Shown: positions 60,494 through 64,000 of the stretch, one piece after another
Layout: every line of letters begins with the position of its first letter
How positions within the stretch are numbered: position 1 is the first letter of the stretch
Assembly (NCBI GenBank): GCA_907163375.1
Contig: CAJQUW010001406.1
Span: 248,001 to 312,000, forward strand
DNA: 64,000 nt
Direction: 5' to 3'
DNA from: Prostheceraeus crozeri
Taxonomy: Eukaryota > Platyhelminthes > Polycladida > Euryleptidae
Notes under the pieces: generated by a model
Told to the model about the DNA's origin: nothing
The model's database searches: none
The model's input: the letters and a program-made list of their open reading frames with translations, nothing else
Program-made: the position numbers and the translations under genes

Positions 60494-60984
60494 CAGTGTT
60501 GCGATTCGCGCGTGTTTACACGCGCGCGCGCGTTTTTTTGACAATTTGCGCGTGTAAGCGTGTTTTTTTCCATTTTTATCCATTTTGCGCGTTTTTTAAG
60601 TTTTCGACTTCTATTTTTAATTTTTGATAATAGAAAACTTTGGTTCTAAAATATCAAAATTTCAAATTACATGCAGTTTCTAGATAAGCCACATGTATAG
60701 CCTATCAAAGATCATTTAGGTTCATTAACATCTCACTCAATGGATAGCCTATAGGCCCACTGCTCGTATGCATCTACCACTTAAGGCACGTGTGTATTTG
60801 ACTTGTCCTGAAAAATACCAAAGCTCTTACTATCTGATCTGCAAATCTAAGCTTTGTAAAAATTCGTTTCATCAAATATTAGCGATCATAGTTGCCATTT
60901 TGGCTTATTTGTAAGGAAATACATGTGCGCGTGTTTTTCGACCTTGCGCGTTTTTTTTACCCTACGCCTAGAATCGCAACACTG
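60494..60984. mobile_element. 491-bp hAT-like element, GCGCGT-rich ends
   Basis: Ends CAGTGTTGCGATTC and its exact inverse GAATCGCAACACTG. Near both ends, GCGCGTGTTTTT/GCGCGTTTTTT words lie on the plus strand. Flanks (acgcaatc and gtagatgg) do not match, so no target duplication survives. Its left edge is the right edge of segmental duplication copy 2. The interior is AT-rich without coding capacity. Confidence 0.75.
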
Positions 60985-62112
60985 GTAGATGGTTTGAGCG
61001 TCCCTTAGATATCTTATACAGTGTATCATAGATGTCCGTGATAAAATGGCAGCTATTCAACTCAATATTTAATTATTCCATTTTTGAGTTACTTTAAAAT
61101 GTGCAGCATGCAGCATGTTTGAACATATACAATATTGATTGATAGTATGAAGAAGTGGTTTCTTTATAGATTGTCAATATGGTCGATCAACGCAAAGCAC
61201 TTCATCCGTGTAAAATTTGACAAGCACACCTCACAAAGTGAACTGAGATGTTTCTCAAAGTGTTCCAAGGTAGAACAAAGTATTCGTGCTCTCTCGATAA
61301 AAGTTAATTGGTCAATCAAAATGAGCTACAAGTAAAAACAGACGACCTTCCGCATCCAGCCCTTCCATCGGTCGGTGTAAAGTGCTGTTTTATCTAAGAT
61401 GAGCGAAGATGATCTGAATGAACTGACATTTTTCTAAGTGATCTCAGCGATGAGCTTAGCGGTGTAGCACAAAATTAAAATGAACGACGAACTGAGCAAA
61501 CTGGAATATGGTTTGTTCGAATGGACTGTAGTGCATATTCGAATATGCTATGATAGCATTTTCATTCAAGTCAAAACGAAAGCTAAATTTTACTGTGATT
61601 TCTCTTCTGCTGCAATCAGATTGCAATCTTCCTTCAATTACCTTCAGACAGAATTAGATCGTCAGAATTGAGCTAAACAGCTAAAATTGAGGAATTCTAC
61701 TCGAGTATTTGAAATTATCCGAATGTACACAAATGATTCCAAAAATTTCAATATTGTATCTGAAAAATGACCGAATGTTTTTGAGAAATGCGAGTAATAA
61801 CACTGATTGATGACGTAGTATTCCAGCACTAGTGCTTAGTTCCACTACGAAGTGTTGCTCTTTAATTGACTTTTTCATAAAATCGTAATTCGAATGATAA
61901 AATGATACTGAATGACATAGGGTTTTAAATAATTCGATCTTCTTAGTATTCTTTAGAGTTGTTGATTTTCCCAACCTTTCTCTGTGTTTCGATATAACCA
62001 GAGATTGAAACAGGCAGTCTTACAAACCTGAATTTTGGGTCATTTTTGGGTTTTTTTTATTCTCAGTCAAGTAAATGTTTTCATCAATTTATAACGTGAC
62101 ATCATTTTACAG
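60985..62112. other. Intronic sequence, no confident gene
   Basis: A 63-codon plus-strand frame at 61480-61671 (MNDELSKLEYGLFEWTVVHI ...) has no recognisable features, and I leave it uncalled. Confidence 0.35.
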
Positions 62113-62182
62113 CAACTATTGGAGGAATTCTCATTTGAAGAAGGTGACACAGGCAGGGGAGGAGGAAGTGGAAGTGCTACAG
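62113..62182 (+). CDS. Exon B3 of alternating-exon gene
   Basis: 70 nt, acceptor acatcattttacag, donor ACAG|gtaatgag, phase 0 in and phase 1 out, as for B1 and B2. It reads QLLEEFSFEEGDTGRGGGSG then SAT. The second half (DTGRGGGSGSAT) corresponds to the B1 linker, while the first half is a new acidic/hydrophobic segment. The intron after the donor (gtaatga, then ttattgat) still resembles that after B1, so it is an old paralogue outside the recent duplication. With a following A-type exon its last G would again complete Gly. Confidence 0.55.
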
Positions 62183-62228
62183 GTAATGAGGATATTTAGT
62201 TATTGATAATGTAATCTGTCGTGTTCTA

Positions 62229-62400
62229 CATGGCGCAGAGGCTAAATGCTTGACCGAACGATCTCTTGGTCCTGAGGTCGAGCCCCGAAAGTGTCGCCGG
62301 AAGTCGGCAGGAAGGGCATCCGGTCTCCGCGGCATAATGATCAAATGCTTCTCTTGATCCTGAGGTCAAACGGACTAAAAGAACCACAACGCTTCAGAAA
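62229..62400 (+). mobile_element. tRNA-derived SINE
   Basis: An A-box-like TGGCGCAGAGGCTAAATGC and a B-box-like GAGGTCGAGCCCC lie about 40 bases apart. Downstream comes ggcaggaagggcatccggtc, the conserved tail shared with RTE-type LINEs. A tRNA-like head plus that tail is the layout of a SINE mobilised by an RTE-type LINE. It is not a functional tRNA, as the arms do not pair as a cloverleaf. Confidence 0.65.
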
Positions 62401-62429
62401 AGTCTGACAGTGTCAGCACCACAGAATTA

Positions 62430-62960
62430 AATATTTTGTTTATCTGCTTCGGTTTGCTAGAAGTGTGATTAATACGAAATCGACGGCACATAGAGGAACC
62501 TAATAAGTGGGCGAAAAGGAATTCCTAATACCTTACAGAGATAGGAGAAAAGTCGTGCGTCGCTTGTGGATTAATGTGAGTTCCAGCAAAGTGCTTCGAT
62601 TGCCACAATTCCTTCAGATTCGAAGAATTCAGATCATTGCCCACAAGTTTTCTCCATAATGTTGGCCCTTCCGATCATTATTAAAGAAAGTAGCAGGCGT
62701 ACGAAAATTAGTTCACTTGATGATTTCACATCCTCTCCTCGGCATTTCTCACTGTATAGTGCATACATTGAATCGAAGGCACGCATCGATGTGTGTTTTG
62801 GTGTGTGCGAAGTGATATCACAGCACACACACATCTCTCACTGACTCTGCTGACAGCTTATTGTTTGCCATTTCCAATAGCAAGCGATACACGAATTATC
62901 CATTCGAGAAGGAGTAAGTTGTCTAATTCTGTGATGTGCCATTCGATGTTAAGGCTACAT
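62430..62960 (+). repeat. Dispersed repeat, inverted partner of 2290-2870
   Basis: See 2290-2870. Alignment runs from tttgctagaagtg (62453) to gatgttaagg (62945). Several frames differ by indels, so no common protein is evident. Confidence 0.75.
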
Positions 62961-63284
62961 ATAACCCTTCCTTTCTAGGAAACCGAAGCGCGCACAGATG
63001 AATCTAATTCTGTGGTCAGCACTGTCCAATTCCCCAGTTTGGGGGAGTAGTGACGATTGTGATGATTTTTAGCATTCGAACCCATTTGCCGACATTGGTT
63101 ACCTTCAACGAGATTTGTTTGATAAGAAAACATATAATATGCCTCTTTATGCGGTTTACTTTGAAAGCAGTATTTCCGTTTTTATCATTGCTCAAATATT
63201 CATATGGAGTAGAACGGTTCCGCGGATTTGGTGACGGAAATGGTCACTCTCGTATTTCGTGCATATATGGAATAGAAATATAAC

Positions 63285-63665
63285 TTCAACAGCAAGATAT
63301 GTAAAATTTCGAAAAATGTCAAATTATGTGAAACAGATGAAAATCCGAGCCCAGATTAGAAGCTACATAGTACATGCGTACAATACATGCTAATCAACAT
63401 CACACGCTGCTTCTCTTCTACTTGTATCTGAAATGCTTTCACTGATGCGCATGTATAGAAGCTCTCACATGTCTGTGAATGTTTTTGAAGTTTAGAGATT
63501 GACAATCGCATTTGCATTTCGATTTTTTTCTATTGAAGAACTTGTACTTTAAAACATTGCTTAGCCAAATTTAGATAATAAAATATCGATAAATATTAGT
63601 TGTACGAAAAAGTGGGTTTTTGGGATTTCCGCTGATTTTGAAGCAAAGCGTTCTACTCCTGAATA
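63285..63665 (-). repeat. Dispersed repeat, inverted partner of 14175-14580
   Basis: The reverse complement aligns with 14175-14580. The family is of unknown class and non-coding. Confidence 0.7.
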
Positions 63666-63704
63666 CCGAAGTACCGGTTTGGTAAAAAAATGGTCCGGTA
63701 TTTC

Positions 63705-63795
63705 GACCACTCGTAAGTATGATAGGACTCGAACGAACAACTATCTAGGTTGTCTTGACCTTTTACTGTGACCAAATGAGCTACAAGCTTACATG
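63705..63795 (-). mobile_element. tRNA-like SINE head candidate
   Basis: On the minus strand TAGCTCATTTGG (A-box-like) is followed about 45 bases later by GTTCGAGTCC (B-box-like). The arms do not form a standard cloverleaf, so a tRNA-derived SINE head is more likely than a tRNA gene. Confidence 0.4.
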
Positions 63796-64000
63796 ACACC
63801 GATGTCTGCTTACAGGACCAAATCTTCTCCGGTGTGGGAGCGGAGCACCGAGTTTTGAAGACTAAATGAAAGCTTGCGAATTTGTGACGTCACAAGAAAA
63901 CCTGTGTCAGTATTACTTAATCAGTAAAAACACAATCAGGCTGAATTAAATGATTCTATTTCTGAAAATGCATCAGGAAAAATCTAAAATCGTAGCAGAT

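Noticed and set aside
60251..60583. 110-codon minus-strand frame
   Set aside because: It runs through the GCGCGT-rich transposon end and intron sequence, and has no protein features.
62229..62330. tRNA gene
   Set aside because: A and B boxes are present, but the cloverleaf arms do not pair and a LINE-type tail follows, so it is called a SINE.
63705..63795. tRNA gene on the minus strand
   Set aside because: T-arm and acceptor stems cannot be formed. Only promoter-like boxes remain.

Overview
This is animal nuclear DNA: AT-rich, with only short open frames, GT-AG-type exon edges, microsatellites, and many decayed retrotransposons and miniature inverted-repeat transposons (MITEs). The retroelement families seen here are familiar from marine invertebrates. 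The eight-base palindrome TAGGCCTA is also over-represented in the first 14 kb. I cannot name the species. There is no bacterial-style operon, CRISPR array, rRNA gene or intact tRNA gene.

Layout. 1-9 kb: a possible small minus-strand exon (748-820), a foldback, a fragment of a dispersed repeat, an antisense LINE tail (3.1-3.6 kb), an unrecognised repeat with a coding frame (5.4-5.8 kb) and a recognisable but broken CR1/Jockey-type LINE (6.4-8.6 kb). 9.4-10.7 kb: a non-autonomous hAT-like element with an 8-bp target duplication. 12.2-13.9 kb: a scattered ATTCCGTTACC motif. 14-16 kb: repeat fragments and twin hairpins. 19-22.4 kb: a second copy of the coding repeat and a dead hAT transposon with a hAT dimerisation domain. 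23-27.6 kb: two further antisense LINE reverse transcriptase remnants, with a TTAA-flanked piggyBac-like MITE between them. 27.6-32.9 kb: GAGCGA-rich hAT-type ends around remnants of two other retroelements, next to a tyrosine-recombinase fragment.

33.7-62.2 kb is the core. Three copies of exon A (59-65 nt) and three of exon B (37-70 nt) alternate on the plus strand (A1 33748, B1 38230, A2 43553, B2 52595, A3 57169, B3 62113). All splice phases agree: every A enters in phase 1 and leaves in phase 0, and every B does the reverse. The six exons add up to 327 nt with one open frame. Part of this array was made by a recent tandem segmental duplication of about 13 kb (34181-47198 and 48108-60490), which copied one B-A pair, or exactly 32 codons. 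The introns are filled with MITEs and retroelement fragments. Insertions and deletions between the two copies show some transposon insertions in before-and-after form, most clearly a 728-bp foldback with a TAA target duplication.

60.5-64 kb: a GCGCGT-rich hAT-like element at the duplication edge, the last exon, a tRNA-derived SINE, and inverted partners of the repeats at 2.3-2.9 kb and 14.2-14.6 kb. I see no complete gene. The alternating exon array is the best candidate for a living host gene and probably runs past both ends of the region described.
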